DNA of 59,431 nt from assembly GCF_016916835.1 (NCBI RefSeq), contig NZ_JAFFIX010000033.1, forward strand, positions 1 to 59,431, written 5' to 3'. Each line of letters begins with the position of its first letter. Position 1 is the first letter of the stretch. Source of the DNA: Actinacidiphila bryophytorum. Lineage in GTDB: Bacteria > Actinomycetota > Actinomycetes > Streptomycetales > Streptomycetaceae. The position numbers and the translations under genes were made by a program. Below the pieces are notes generated by a model. That model was not told the origin of the DNA. It saw only the letters and a list, made by a program, of their open reading frames with translations, and searched no databases. This document shows positions 20,401-28,533 of this stretch, one piece after another.

Positions 20401-22314
20401 ATCGGCGACATGTCCGGTGACGTCTTCGGCAACGGGATGCTGCTGTCCGAGCACATCCGGCTGGTGGCGGCCTTCGACCACCGGCACATCTTCCTCGACC
20501 CCAAGCCGGACGCGGCGACCTCCTACGCCGAGCGGCGGCGGCTGTTCGAGCTGCCGCGCAGCAGCTGGGCCGACTACGACAGCTCGCTGATCTCCTCCGG
20601 CGGCGGCATCTACCCCAGGACCGCCAAGTCGATCCCGGTCAACGCACAGGTGCGGGCGGCCCTCGGCATCGCACCCGGCGCGGCCAAGATCACCCCGGCC
20701 GAGCTGATGAAGGCGATCCTGCAGGCCCCGGTGGACCTGCTGTGGAACGGCGGCATCGGCACTTACGTCAAGGCCTCGACCGAGTCGAACCTCGACGTCG
20801 GCGACAAGGCCAACGACCCGATCCGCATCGACGGCTCGCAGCTGCGGGTCAAGGTGGTGGGCGAGGGCGGCAACCTGGGCTTCACCCAGCTGGGCCGGAT
20901 CGAGTTCGCCCGGTCCGGCGGACCTGAGGGCGAGGGCGGCCGCATCAACACCGACGCCATCGACAACAGCGCAGGGGTGGACGCCTCCGACCACGAGGTC
21001 AACATCAAGATCCTGCTCAACAGCGTCGTGGCCGAGGGCGACCTGACGGTCAAGCAGCGCAACACGCTGCTGGCCGAGATGACCCACGAGGTCGGAAATC
21101 TGGTGCTGCGCAACAACTACGCGCAGAATGTCGCGCTCGGCAACAGCATGGCCCAGTCCCACAGCCTGCTGCACGCCCACCAGCGCTTCATCCGGCGGCT
21201 GGTGCGCGACGGGCACCTGGACCGGGGGCTGGAGTTCCTGCCCACCGACCGGCAGATCCGCGAACGGCTCAACGCCGGACAGGGCCTGAGCCAGCCCGAG
21301 ATGGCGGTGATCCTCGCCTACGCCAAGATCACCACCGCCGAGGAGCTGATCCACACCGGGCTGCCCGACGACCTGTACCTGCGCGGTCTGCTGCACGCGT
21401 ACTTCCCCGTGCCGCTGCGCGAACGGTTCGCCCCGCAGATCCACGCCCACGCGCTGCACCGCGAGATCGTCACGACCGTGCTGGTCAACGACACGATCAA
21501 CACCGGCGGCACGACTTTCCTGCACCGTTTCAGGGAGGAGATCGGCGCGACCACCGAGGAGATCGTCAGGGCGCACACCGCGGCCCGGGCGATCTTCGAG
21601 CTCGGCCCGATCTGGGACGAGGTCGAGTCGCTGGACAACACGGTGGACGCCGCCGTGCAGACCAGGATCCGGCTGCACTCGCGGCGGCTGGTCGAGCGCG
21701 CCACCCGCTGGCTGCTCAACAACCGCCTGCAGCCGCTGCAGATCGCCGAGACCATCGAGGACTTCTCGGCGGGCGTCGCCGCGGTCTGGGCGCAGCTGCC
21801 CAAGCTGCTGCGGGGCGCGGACCTGGAATGGTACGAGAGCCTGCACGACGAACTGACCGCGGGCGGGGTGCCGGAGGACCTGGCCATCAGGGTCGCCGGA
21901 TTCTCCTCGGCCTTCCCGGCGCTGGACATCGTGGAGGTCGCGCACCGCAGCGGCAAGGAGCCGCTCGACGTCGCCGAGATCTACTTCGACCTCGCCGACC
22001 GGCTGCAGATCACCCAGCTGCTCGACCGGATCATCCTGCTGCCGAGGGAAGACCGCTGGCAGTCGATGGCCAGGGCCGCGATCCGCGAGGACCTCTTCGC
22101 GGCCCACGCGGCACTGACCGCCGACGTGCTGGCGGCCGGCGACGACCTGGCCACACCCGAGCAGCGCTACAACGCGTGGGAGGAGCAGAACGCCGGGCTG
22201 ATCGGCCGGGCGCGCACGACGCTGGAGGAGATCCAGGGGGCGGAGGAGTTCGACCTGGCGAGCCTGTCGGTGGCGATGCGGACGTTCAGGACGCTGCTGC
22301 GCACCCACCGCTGA
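17359..22314 (+). CDS. gdhB: NAD-specific glutamate dehydrogenase, large (about 180 kDa) class
   Basis: Oxidatively deaminates glutamate to 2-oxoglutarate with NAD; catabolic, cytoplasmic, a large homo-oligomer. The 1651-residue length and architecture match the GDH-180 class first described in Streptomyces clavuligerus. A long N-terminal region with ACT-like subdomains (residues 1-700, with DDMPFLVDSVTNAL and GDHFTYLGYREYEL) leads to the catalytic domain near 830-1000: KVARGGLRWSDRREDFRTE, QMVKNTVIVPVGAKGGFVGK and the active-site DKGTASFSDIANE. The nucleotide-binding half contains VVGEGGNLGFTQLGRIE. A long helical C-terminal domain follows. The ATG at 17359 has AGAGGAC immediately before it. 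Possible leader-level control is noted at 17161-17420. Confidence 0.96.
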   Translation: MQTKLDETKAERLEQAARVGENSQKGKLPGQGLDAAAMTAFLQRYYLHSAPEDLVDRDPDDIFGAALSHYRLAEVRPQGTANVRVHTPSVEENGWQCSHTVVEVVTDDMPFLVDSVTNALTQANRAIHVVVHPQFTVRRDVTGKLQEVMATAPEDADGVLPHDMLVESWIHVEIDRETDRADLKEITAELRRVLSDVRESVEDWTKMRQAAQSIADELAAAPPPLPEQETSEALELLRWLDGDHFTYLGYREYELTSQTAEDGSAEDVLVAVPGTGLGILRSDPQHPHADSTHPGHPNSPSFSRLPADARAKAREHKLLILTKANSRSTVHRPSYLDYVGVKKFDADGNVIGERRFLGLFSSAAYTESVRRVPVVRRKVEEVLEGAGFSADSHDGRDLLQILETYPRDELFQTPVDELRSIATSVLYLQERRKLRLFLRQDEYGRYFSALVYLPRDRYTTAVRLRLTNILQEELGGHSADFTAWNTESVLSRLHFVIRIDPGGSLRELDDADVERIEARLSDATRSWSDGFGEALTAECGEERAAELVRRYGQAFPDGYRADFPPRVAVADLQHFEELGADDFTLSLYEPVGAAPEERRFKIYRTGAPVSLSAVLPVLQRLGVEVVDERPYELHRADQSRVWVYDFGLRLDPALGDLGDDARERFQEAFSATWTDRAENDGFNSLVLRAGLDWRQAMVLRAYAKYLRQAGSTFSQDYMEDTLRTNVHTTRLLVNLFQARLSPDHQRAGSELTDGILEELDGALDQVASLDEDRILRSFLSLIKATLRTNYFQRAEDGQPHRYLSMKFDPQAIPELPAPRPAYEIWVYSPRVEGVHLRFGKVARGGLRWSDRREDFRTEVLGLVKAQMVKNTVIVPVGAKGGFVGKRLPDPAADRDAWLAEGIDCYKTFISGLLDITDNLVAGEVVPPRDVVRHDEDDTYLVVAADKGTASFSDIANEVAVSYGFWLGDAFASGGSVGYDHKKMAITSSGAWESVKRHFREMGHNTQEEDFTVVGIGDMSGDVFGNGMLLSEHIRLVAAFDHRHIFLDPKPDAATSYAERRRLFELPRSSWADYDSSLISSGGGIYPRTAKSIPVNAQVRAALGIAPGAAKITPAELMKAILQAPVDLLWNGGIGTYVKASTESNLDVGDKANDPIRIDGSQLRVKVVGEGGNLGFTQLGRIEFARSGGPEGEGGRINTDAIDNSAGVDASDHEVNIKILLNSVVAEGDLTVKQRNTLLAEMTHEVGNLVLRNNYAQNVALGNSMAQSHSLLHAHQRFIRRLVRDGHLDRGLEFLPTDRQIRERLNAGQGLSQPEMAVILAYAKITTAEELIHTGLPDDLYLRGLLHAYFPVPLRERFAPQIHAHALHREIVTTVLVNDTINTGGTTFLHRFREEIGATTEEIVRAHTAARAIFELGPIWDEVESLDNTVDAAVQTRIRLHSRRLVERATRWLLNNRLQPLQIAETIEDFSAGVAAVWAQLPKLLRGADLEWYESLHDELTAGGVPEDLAIRVAGFSSAFPALDIVEVAHRSGKEPLDVAEIYFDLADRLQITQLLDRIILLPREDRWQSMARAAIREDLFAAHAALTADVLAAGDDLATPEQRYNAWEEQNAGLIGRARTTLEEIQGAEEFDLASLSVAMRTFRTLLRTHR

Positions 22315-22336
22315 GCCGCTGAGCCCGCGGGCCTTG

Positions 22337-22376
22337 GGTCCTGCGGCACCGCACAGCGGTGCGGTGCCGCAGGACC
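22337..22376. terminator. Bidirectional stem-loop between gdhB and the kinase gene
   Basis: 18 bp perfect stem, 22337-22354 with 22359-22376, loop AGCG. It lies between two convergent genes whose stops are 66 bases apart. Confidence 0.78.
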
Positions 22377-22380
22377 GGGG

Positions 22381-24327
22381 TCAGGAGGTGCCGGCCGGGA
22401 TCTTCCAGAGGGTCAGCGAGCCGGTGTAGACGGGGGTCTTGTAGTAGTTCTGGGTCGGCGTGGTCTGGGTGATCGTCCACATGGCGAGGTTGCCGGAGGA
22501 GGTCACCGTGCAGAGCCGGTCGCCGACCTTGAGCAGGGCGTCCGGACCGACCAGGTCCTTGGCGCCGACCTGGGTGGGCAGCGGGGCGGACTCGGCTGCG
22601 GCCTTGCAGTCGGCGGGCTCGTCGGTGGGGGACTTGCCCGCCGGGGTGTCGAAGGTCAGGTAGTCGTCGCCGTAGCTGAACTCGACCGAGCCGCCCTCCA
22701 GACTGTGCTGCGGATCGACCTTCGGCTGGTCCAGGTCCACGTCGGGGCCGGAGTCCAGGCTGTTCGGCGGCCGGACGGTGAGCGGGTGGTTCTGGAACAC
22801 CACCTGGTAGGTGCCGGAGCCGGCGTCCTGCGGGGCGCCGGAGGTCGGCGTGCCGCTGTCCGGGGGAGCGCTGTCCGAAGGCTGCTGGGACGCGGAGGAC
22901 GGCGGGGACGAGGCCGAAGGGGTGCCGGGGGAGCCGGACTTGGCGTCGTCGCCGTCCTTGCCGCCGTTGTGGGCGACGGCGTACGTCACCGTCACCGCGA
23001 CGACCAGGACGAGGACACCGCCGGCGGCCGCCAGCACCTTGCGCATCCGGCCGCCGCGGGGCGCGGCTTGGGGCGGCGCCGGAGCGGGGTGCTGCGCGCC
23101 GCCCGGCGGCTGCCAGGACGTCGGCGGACCCGCGGGGTAGGCGGACGTCAGGGGCGAGGTGCCCTGCGTGCCGGGCTGGGCGCTCGGCGGCGGTGGGGCC
23201 GCCGCCCCGAAAGCGCCGGTCGGCGCCACCTCGGGCACCGTCACCGGTGCGCCGCCCGCGCCCTGCACCGGCGGCGGGGCCGCAGGACGCGGCGGTGCCG
23301 CCGGGGCGGCCGGTGCGGCAGGGGCACCCTCCGGCTCGGGCGGCAGCTTCGCCGCCTCCTCACGCCGTACGATCTCGGCGGCCACCGGCTCCGGCAGCCA
23401 GCCCGCGACGTCCCGCAGCCCGCGGCCCGCCGCGGCGGCGCACGACTCGGCCAGCTCCTGCGGCAGCGGACGGGCGTCCGGGTCGGCGGTGAGGCAGCGT
23501 TCCAGCAGCGCCCGCAGCGGTTCCGGGTACGGGCTCAGGTCCGGCGGGCGGATCGCGGTGTTCGCGATCTGCGCGGCCAGCGTGATCGCACCCGCCTCGC
23601 CGTACGGGTGCCGCCCGGTGGCGGCGACGGCCGCGATCAGGCCGAGCGAGAAGACGTCGGTGGCGGGGGTGAGGACCAGGCCGTTGGCGTGCTCGGGCGA
23701 CATGAACTGCGGGGTGCCGATCAGACCGCCGCTGCGGGTCAGGGCGGTCGAGTCGGCGGCCCTGGCGATGCCGAAGTCGATGACCGAGGGGCCTGCGGCG
23801 CCGAGCAGGATGTTGCTCGGCTTGAGGTCGCGGTGGATCACCCCGGCCGCGTGCACCGCCCGCAGTGCCTCGGCGGCGCAGCCCATCAGCTGCAGCACGC
23901 TCGGCAGCGGCAGGGCTCCGTAGCGGGCCAGCGCCTCGTCCAGGGGCAGGCCCGGGACGTACGCGGTCGCCAGCCACGGCTGGGTGCCGGTGGTGTCGTG
24001 GTCCAGCACGGGCACGACGTAGTAGCCCTGCACGCGGCGGGCCGCCTGCACCTCCTGCTGGAAGCGGCGGCGGAATTCGTCGTCCTCGGCGTACTCGCGT
24101 CGGATGACTTTCACCGCGAGCGGCTGGCCGCCGCGGGTGTGGCTGAGGTAGACGCTGCCCATGCCGCCCTCGCCGATCCGGGCGCGGAGCCGGTAGCCGG
24201 CCACCTCGCGCGGGTCCTGCGGCTGGAGCGGGCTGAGCGGGCTGGTTCTTGGCTGGCCTGCGATTTGGGCACCCCCCGGGTTGTCGGAGCCGATCGTACT
24301 TTCTGAGGGTGCGTCTGGGGGTGCCAC
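22381..24327 (-). CDS. Membrane Ser/Thr protein kinase with a unique extracytoplasmic domain
   Basis: With the GTG at 24327 the product has 648 residues. The kinase domain covers about 42-310: IGEGGMGSVY glycine loop, Lys73 (AVKV), HRDLKPSN (catalytic Asp167), DFG (184-186) and GTPQFMSPEHA. A Pro/Ala-rich linker precedes one membrane helix (KVLAAAGGVLVLVVAVTVTYAVA). The outer part of about 170 residues begins with a Ser/Pro-rich stalk and continues with a small domain (YQVVFQNHPLTV...) ending in TGSLTLWKIPAG. That domain has two cysteines, one in PADCKAA and one in DRLCTV, that could pair; its ligand is unknown. The frame stays open upstream to 24549, but that extension is intergenic repeat DNA, so it is excluded. 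The chosen GTG itself touches a repeat copy, so the start is uncertain; GTG at 24204 is the latest possibility. Confidence 0.85.
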   Translation of the reverse strand: MAPPDAPSESTIGSDNPGGAQIAGQPRTSPLSPLQPQDPREVAGYRLRARIGEGGMGSVYLSHTRGGQPLAVKVIRREYAEDDEFRRRFQQEVQAARRVQGYYVVPVLDHDTTGTQPWLATAYVPGLPLDEALARYGALPLPSVLQLMGCAAEALRAVHAAGVIHRDLKPSNILLGAAGPSVIDFGIARAADSTALTRSGGLIGTPQFMSPEHANGLVLTPATDVFSLGLIAAVAATGRHPYGEAGAITLAAQIANTAIRPPDLSPYPEPLRALLERCLTADPDARPLPQELAESCAAAAGRGLRDVAGWLPEPVAAEIVRREEAAKLPPEPEGAPAAPAAPAAPPRPAAPPPVQGAGGAPVTVPEVAPTGAFGAAAPPPPSAQPGTQGTSPLTSAYPAGPPTSWQPPGGAQHPAPAPPQAAPRGGRMRKVLAAAGGVLVLVVAVTVTYAVAHNGGKDGDDAKSGSPGTPSASSPPSSASQQPSDSAPPDSGTPTSGAPQDAGSGTYQVVFQNHPLTVRPPNSLDSGPDVDLDQPKVDPQHSLEGGSVEFSYGDDYLTFDTPAGKSPTDEPADCKAAAESAPLPTQVGAKDLVGPDALLKVGDRLCTVTSSGNLAMWTITQTTPTQNYYKTPVYTGSLTLWKIPAGTS

Positions 24328-24610
24328 TTGCTGTCGCGTACGCGACTTCTCTTGGTGGGGAGTGCGCGCGCCGTTCCTCGCGCCCCTGAGGGGGTGCCAC
24401 TTGCTGTGGCGGTGCGTCTTTCCCGACGTCCGTGGCTTGGCGCGCAGTTCCTCGCGCCCCTTCAGGTCCTGCCCCTTGCGGTGCGTTGCTTGCCTGCGGC
24501 TGCGTCGTGGTTGCGCGTGCAGTTCCTCGCGCCCCTGGGTGATTGCCACTTGCGGTGGGCTCGCACCTTTCGGTGCGTCGTGGCTTGTCGCGCAGTTCCT
24601 CGCGCCCCTG
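24323..24610. repeat. Intergenic repeat island 1
   Basis: The 304-base gap between the kinase start and the next gene is almost entirely repeats. Four copies of a (C/T)GCGC(A)GTTCCTCGCGCCCCT core lie near 24366, 24440, 24515 and 24590, so the spacing is about 75 bases. GCCACTTG occurs at 24323, 24396 and 24545 in the same orientation. The same core and end motifs make up the islands at 41664 and 49163. Reading the repeats as protein gives the false Arg/Gly/Thr-rich N-terminal extensions seen in neighbouring frames. Confidence 0.75.
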
Positions 24611-24631
24611 AGAAACGCTCACCCCAGCGCC

Positions 24632-26185
24632 CTATGGCTTGGCCTCTTTTGGCGGGGTGAGGTGGTAGAGGTGTTCGCCGGTTTGGGGGGAGGTGGCCGT
24701 CAGGGTGGCGGGGGCCGGGGGGAGGCGGGTCGGGGGGAGGAGGAGCCAGGTGGCGCCGTAGGTGTGGGCGATGGCCGCGCGGCGGGCCGGGGGGGTGGAG
24801 GGGGCGAAGTACGCGGTCGTGTCGGACCAGCGGCGGTCGCGGTCGGCGGCCGGGGTGGAGGGGTCGGGCCAGGTCGGGGCGACCAGGTAGAGGCCGTACG
24901 CGGGGAGCACGTGCATCGGGATGGACTCGTCGGTCAGGACGACGTCGCCGACCGGAACGCGGTCGGCGACCCAGCGGTAGTCCGGCCAGCGGGCCGGGTG
25001 CCGGGTGGCCACGGGCAGCCAGCTCTGCGGCACCACGGAGCCGATCTGCGCGGCCAGCGCGAAGCACAGGGCCACCGCGGCCGGCGGGACGAGGGCGGCG
25101 CGCAGCCGGGTCCAGGGCGGTGCGGCGGCCAGTTCGACCGCGAGGCCGAACTGCAGCGGCACCAGCAGCAGCGCGAAGACCCGCCCGTAGGTGTAGTGGC
25201 CGCTGAACCACCCGTACACGGCGATGGCGCCGTCCGCGGCGAACATCAGCACCAGCGGGTCCCGCAGCCGCGTTCTGGCGGCCCGCCAGGCCAGTGCGGG
25301 CACTCCGGCGAGGGCGAGGCCGTACCACTGCCAGGGGTGGGTGTAGAGCCTGCGGTGGACCTGGTCCACGGTGGTGTCGCCGGCCAGCGAGAAGACGTCG
25401 AAGTACGGCCAGGCCGCCGCGACCGCCACCGCCGCGGCGGCGGCCAGCGCCCACCGCCCGGCGACCCGCCGGGACCAGCCGTGCTGCCGGGCCGCGACGG
25501 TCGCCGCGATGCCGACGGCCGCAGCCAGCGCGGTGATCGGGTGGACGAGCAGCAGCACCCCGGCCGCCGCGCCGAGCCCCGCGTACTGCCAGGCGGTGCC
25601 GCCGCGCCGGGCGAGGCGGTCGGTCCAGGCCCACAGCAGGAAGGTCAGGCCGACGGCGAAGCAGCTGGGGTAGGAGGCGCCCCGGGTCAGCGACCAGACC
25701 CCGCAGAAGCCGCTCCACTCCTTGCCCTCGACGCCCCACAGCAGGGTGAAGGCCAGCAGCGCGTAGACCGGTGCTGCCCGCCGGGTGCTCAGCGTCCTGG
25801 CGTAGGCGCCGACGCCGGCGACGAGGACCGCCAGGTTCAGCGGGCCGCACCAGCGGACCATCTGCCACCCGGCGGCGCCGGTGGCCCGGGCGGCCAGGCC
25901 GAGCGCGACGATGTAGGGGGAGTAGTACGGGCTGTCGGTGCCCGGTTCCTTCAGCAGCGGGTTCGCCGGGTGCCAGGGGTGGTCCCTGACGCGCTGCACC
26001 GCGGAGGCGTGCTGTCCGAAGTCCGAGGCGATGGGGGTGTGCCAGGCGACGACGGCGAGCAGCAGCCAGAAGGCGGTGCCGGCGACGGTGTACGGCGTCG
26101 GCCGCCAGGCCGCGAGCGCGCGGGTCCCGGAGCGCAGTGCGACGCCGGTCGCGCCCGCCCTCGTACGGGTCCCGACGCCGGTCAT
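24632..26185 (-). CDS. Polytopic membrane protein, GT-C glycosyltransferase-like
   Basis: 517 residues from an ATG at 26185 that overlaps the previous gene's stop by 4 bases (ATGA). About ten hydrophobic helices, starting with AGTAFWLLLAVVAWH at residues 33-48. The loop after the first helix contains ASDFGQHASAVQRVRDHPWHPANPLL, an Asp/His-rich stretch in the place where GT-C enzymes carry their catalytic acidic residue. A C-terminal soluble part of about 110 residues includes WVADRVPVGDVVLTDESIPMHVLPAYG. This fits an integral-membrane transferase using a polyprenyl-phosphate sugar on the outer membrane face. No family-defining motif is seen, so donor and acceptor are unknown. Confidence 0.75.
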   Translation of the reverse strand: MTGVGTRTRAGATGVALRSGTRALAAWRPTPYTVAGTAFWLLLAVVAWHTPIASDFGQHASAVQRVRDHPWHPANPLLKEPGTDSPYYSPYIVALGLAARATGAAGWQMVRWCGPLNLAVLVAGVGAYARTLSTRRAAPVYALLAFTLLWGVEGKEWSGFCGVWSLTRGASYPSCFAVGLTFLLWAWTDRLARRGGTAWQYAGLGAAAGVLLLVHPITALAAAVGIAATVAARQHGWSRRVAGRWALAAAAAVAVAAAWPYFDVFSLAGDTTVDQVHRRLYTHPWQWYGLALAGVPALAWRAARTRLRDPLVLMFAADGAIAVYGWFSGHYTYGRVFALLLVPLQFGLAVELAAAPPWTRLRAALVPPAAVALCFALAAQIGSVVPQSWLPVATRHPARWPDYRWVADRVPVGDVVLTDESIPMHVLPAYGLYLVAPTWPDPSTPAADRDRRWSDTTAYFAPSTPPARRAAIAHTYGATWLLLPPTRLPPAPATLTATSPQTGEHLYHLTPPKEAKP

Positions 26186-27708
26186 GCGGTGGCCCCCGAG
26201 CGGGGCGGTTGTGACCGCTCGGCCTTGCGCGCGGGCCGGCCCGCGGCGCCCGCGCCCGGGGGCCGGTCGGCGGGGTGGGCCGCGGTCAGCAGCGGCACCG
26301 TCAGGAAGCCGAGCAGGACGGGCGCCGCCATGTAGCGGAACAGCCCGGCGGGCGTGGCGACCAGCACCGCGACCTGCAGCCCCGCCGTGGTCGCGGCGAG
26401 CGCGAGCGCGGCCCGCAGCGGGCGGCGCCGCACCAGCCGGAGCACGATGAGGTAGGTGGCCCAGCACCACAGCGACCCGGTCCACAGGAACCAGGTCAGC
26501 TCGCGGGTGCGGGCCGCGGTGTACGCCCACACGCCCGCCCGGTGCAGCGTCGCCGACGGCGGGTCGGTGCGCAGCGCGGGCAGGAAGCGGCTGTGCTCCA
26601 TCAGCCCGCCGGGCCGGGAGTAGCCGAAGCGGTCGGCGGGGATGACGGGCGGCTGGACGAAGATGTCGGTGTCGGTACTGGGCAGCGCCCAGGCGATACG
26701 GCCCCGGCACAGGTGGGCCGACAGCATCAGGTCGGGGCGTTTGGCCAGCACGTGGCCCCAGACGTCCAGCAGCCTGCCGTTGAGCCGTTCCGCGGCCGGG
26801 CGGTCGAAGGGCGCGGCCATCAGCGGGTCGACCCAGGCGCAGTTGGCGCCGCCGGCCGACCAGTGGGACAGCGGGGCGACCTGCGACATGACGGCGAGGT
26901 CGGAGCGGCGGAAGTCGTGCGGGGCGCGGTGGTAGGCGACGGCGATGTCGGCGTAGTTGAAGGCGTAGTAGGAGCTGGTGCGCGGCTCCTGGATGCCGAT
27001 CGCCGGGTAGACGCCGAAGTTGAGGCCGAGCGCGAGCGCGGTCGGCACCAGGGTCGCGGCGGCGGTCCTGCGCCACTGCCGCGGCATCGCGACGACCAGC
27101 ACGATGCCCGCGGTGACCACGGCCGGGTAGGTGTTGTTGCGGAAGACCGACAGGCCGAGCATGCCGGCGGCCAGCAGCCACCAGTGCAGGACGGGACGCT
27201 GCCGGGCGGCGAGGTGGGCGCAGGCGCCGAAGGCCAGGACGGCGGCGATGGCGTAGGCGCTGTCCTTCCACACGAAGACGACGAAGGTGCCGGTGGAGGG
27301 GATCAGGACGACGGCCAGCGGGGCGGCCGCCGCCCACCGGCCGCGTACGCCGAGGGCGCGCAGCCCGTGGCACACGTACCCCAGGCACGCGGCCAGTGCG
27401 ACGGTCTGCAGGAGGGTCAGGGCCGCGAGCCCGCCGGTGATCTGCAGCGACAGCCACACCAGGACGTCGTAGGCGACGGCGTGGTCGCTGCGCCAGTGGC
27501 CGGTGGTCACCTGCCAGACGTAGGTGATCGAGTCGAAGCTCATCAGGCCGGGGTAGAACGCCAGCCACCACAGCAGCAGTACGGCCTCGCAGAGCAGGCC
27601 CACCGCGACCGGCAGCCGCGCCCTGACGGGCACCCGGGCGGCGGCGCGGCGCAGCGCCGTCACCGGCGGAAGGGAACGGGCTCCGGCGAAGCGGCTGATG
27701 GCGGTCAC
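26182..27708 (-). CDS. Polytopic membrane protein, DUF6020/GT-C-like
   Basis: 508 residues from a GTG at 27708. About ten to twelve membrane helices; the first is VAVGLLCEAVLLLWWLAFY. The following outer loop reads PGLMSFDSITYVWQVTTGHWRSDHAVAYDVLV, containing the FDS...SDH acidic/His pattern common to GT-C and DUF6020-type membrane glycosyltransferases. A soluble extracytoplasmic stretch (AHLCRGRIAWALPSTDTDIF) lies before the last helices. It is co-translated with the next membrane protein by an ATGA overlap, so the two probably act together, perhaps as sequential sugar transferases on a surface glycan. It is divergent from rfbC; the 207-base gap between them shows no repeats or clear promoter. 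Confidence 0.72.
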   Translation of the reverse strand: MTAISRFAGARSLPPVTALRRAAARVPVRARLPVAVGLLCEAVLLLWWLAFYPGLMSFDSITYVWQVTTGHWRSDHAVAYDVLVWLSLQITGGLAALTLLQTVALAACLGYVCHGLRALGVRGRWAAAAPLAVVLIPSTGTFVVFVWKDSAYAIAAVLAFGACAHLAARQRPVLHWWLLAAGMLGLSVFRNNTYPAVVTAGIVLVVAMPRQWRRTAAATLVPTALALGLNFGVYPAIGIQEPRTSSYYAFNYADIAVAYHRAPHDFRRSDLAVMSQVAPLSHWSAGGANCAWVDPLMAAPFDRPAAERLNGRLLDVWGHVLAKRPDLMLSAHLCRGRIAWALPSTDTDIFVQPPVIPADRFGYSRPGGLMEHSRFLPALRTDPPSATLHRAGVWAYTAARTRELTWFLWTGSLWCWATYLIVLRLVRRRPLRAALALAATTAGLQVAVLVATPAGLFRYMAAPVLLGFLTVPLLTAAHPADRPPGAGAAGRPARKAERSQPPRSGATA

Positions 27709-27915
27709 CAGGTTTCCAACGCGGCCCGCCCGCAAAGGTTTCGCACCGCCCCACCGGCGGCCCCCGCACACCACCCGTTCGGCGGACCGCGCCGATCCGC
27801 GCGGTGACCGGCACCCGGCGGGCCGCGTTGGTCCTGAAGAACACTCCGTCCCACACGGCCAGGGCGAACACCCCGTCCCGTACGAGCCCCCCCGCGACGA
27901 GAAGGCAGGCATCCC

Positions 27916-28533
27916 ATGCGCGAGACCGGCATCCCCGGGGCCTGGGTCCACGAGCCCGCCGTCTTCCCCGACGAACGCGGCCGCTTCCACGAGTGGTTCA
28001 GGGGCGCCGACTTCGCCGAGGCCACCGACCACCCGCTGGACCTGGCGCAGGCCAACTGCTCGGTGTCGCGGCGCGGCACCCTGCGCGGGGTGCACTTCGC
28101 CGACGTGCCGCCAGGGCAGGCCAAGTACGTCACCTGCGTGCGCGGGGCGGTGCTCGACGTCGTGGTGGACGTGCGGACCGGCTCGCCCGCCTACGGGCGG
28201 CACGAGGCGGTGCTGCTGGACGACAGCGCACACCGGGCGGTCTACCTGGCCGAGGGCCTCGGGCACGCCTTCCTGGCGCTGACCGACGACGCCACCGTCG
28301 TCTACCTGTGCTCGCGCGGGTACGCGCCGGGCCGCGAGCACGGGGTGCACCCGCTGGACCCGGCGCTGGGCATCGGCTGGCCCGCGGACTGCCCGCCGCT
28401 GCTGTCCGCGAAGGACGCGGCTGCCCCGACGCTGGCCGAGGCCGAACGGGCGGGGCTGCTGCCGCGGTACGCCGAATGCACCGCCTACTACGAGGAGTTG
28501 CGCAGCGCCGGGAAGGCCGCGGCCAGCGCCTGA
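27916..28533 (+). CDS. rfbC: dTDP-4-dehydrorhamnose 3,5-epimerase
   Basis: Third enzyme of dTDP-L-rhamnose synthesis, epimerising C3 and C5 of dTDP-4-keto-6-deoxyglucose. 205 residues; RmlC cupin with FPDERGRFHEWFRG, QANCSVSRRGTLRGVHFAD (catalytic His60), GAVLDVVVDVR, GLGHAFLAL and VVYLCSRGY (catalytic-tyrosine region), then DPALGIGWP. Preceded by AAGGCAGGC. Unlike the other three rhamnose genes it is on the plus strand, and its last 46 bases overlap the 3' end of rfbD in a convergent arrangement. Because the rest of the pathway lies across the overlap, expression of both must be balanced despite opposite transcription. Confidence 0.94.
   Translation: MRETGIPGAWVHEPAVFPDERGRFHEWFRGADFAEATDHPLDLAQANCSVSRRGTLRGVHFADVPPGQAKYVTCVRGAVLDVVVDVRTGSPAYGRHEAVLLDDSAHRAVYLAEGLGHAFLALTDDATVVYLCSRGYAPGREHGVHPLDPALGIGWPADCPPLLSAKDAAAPTLAEAERAGLLPRYAECTAYYEELRSAGKAAASA

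Noticed and set aside
22286..22480. Small frame between gdhB and the kinase gene
   Set aside because: It spans the terminator hairpin and has no bias or ribosome binding site.
24632..27871. One continuous 1079-codon minus-strand frame read as a single giant protein
   Set aside because: Only the part from the ATG at 26185 is membrane-protein-like. Upstream it is an Arg/Pro-rich shadow of the adjacent gene, which ends with an ATGA overlap.
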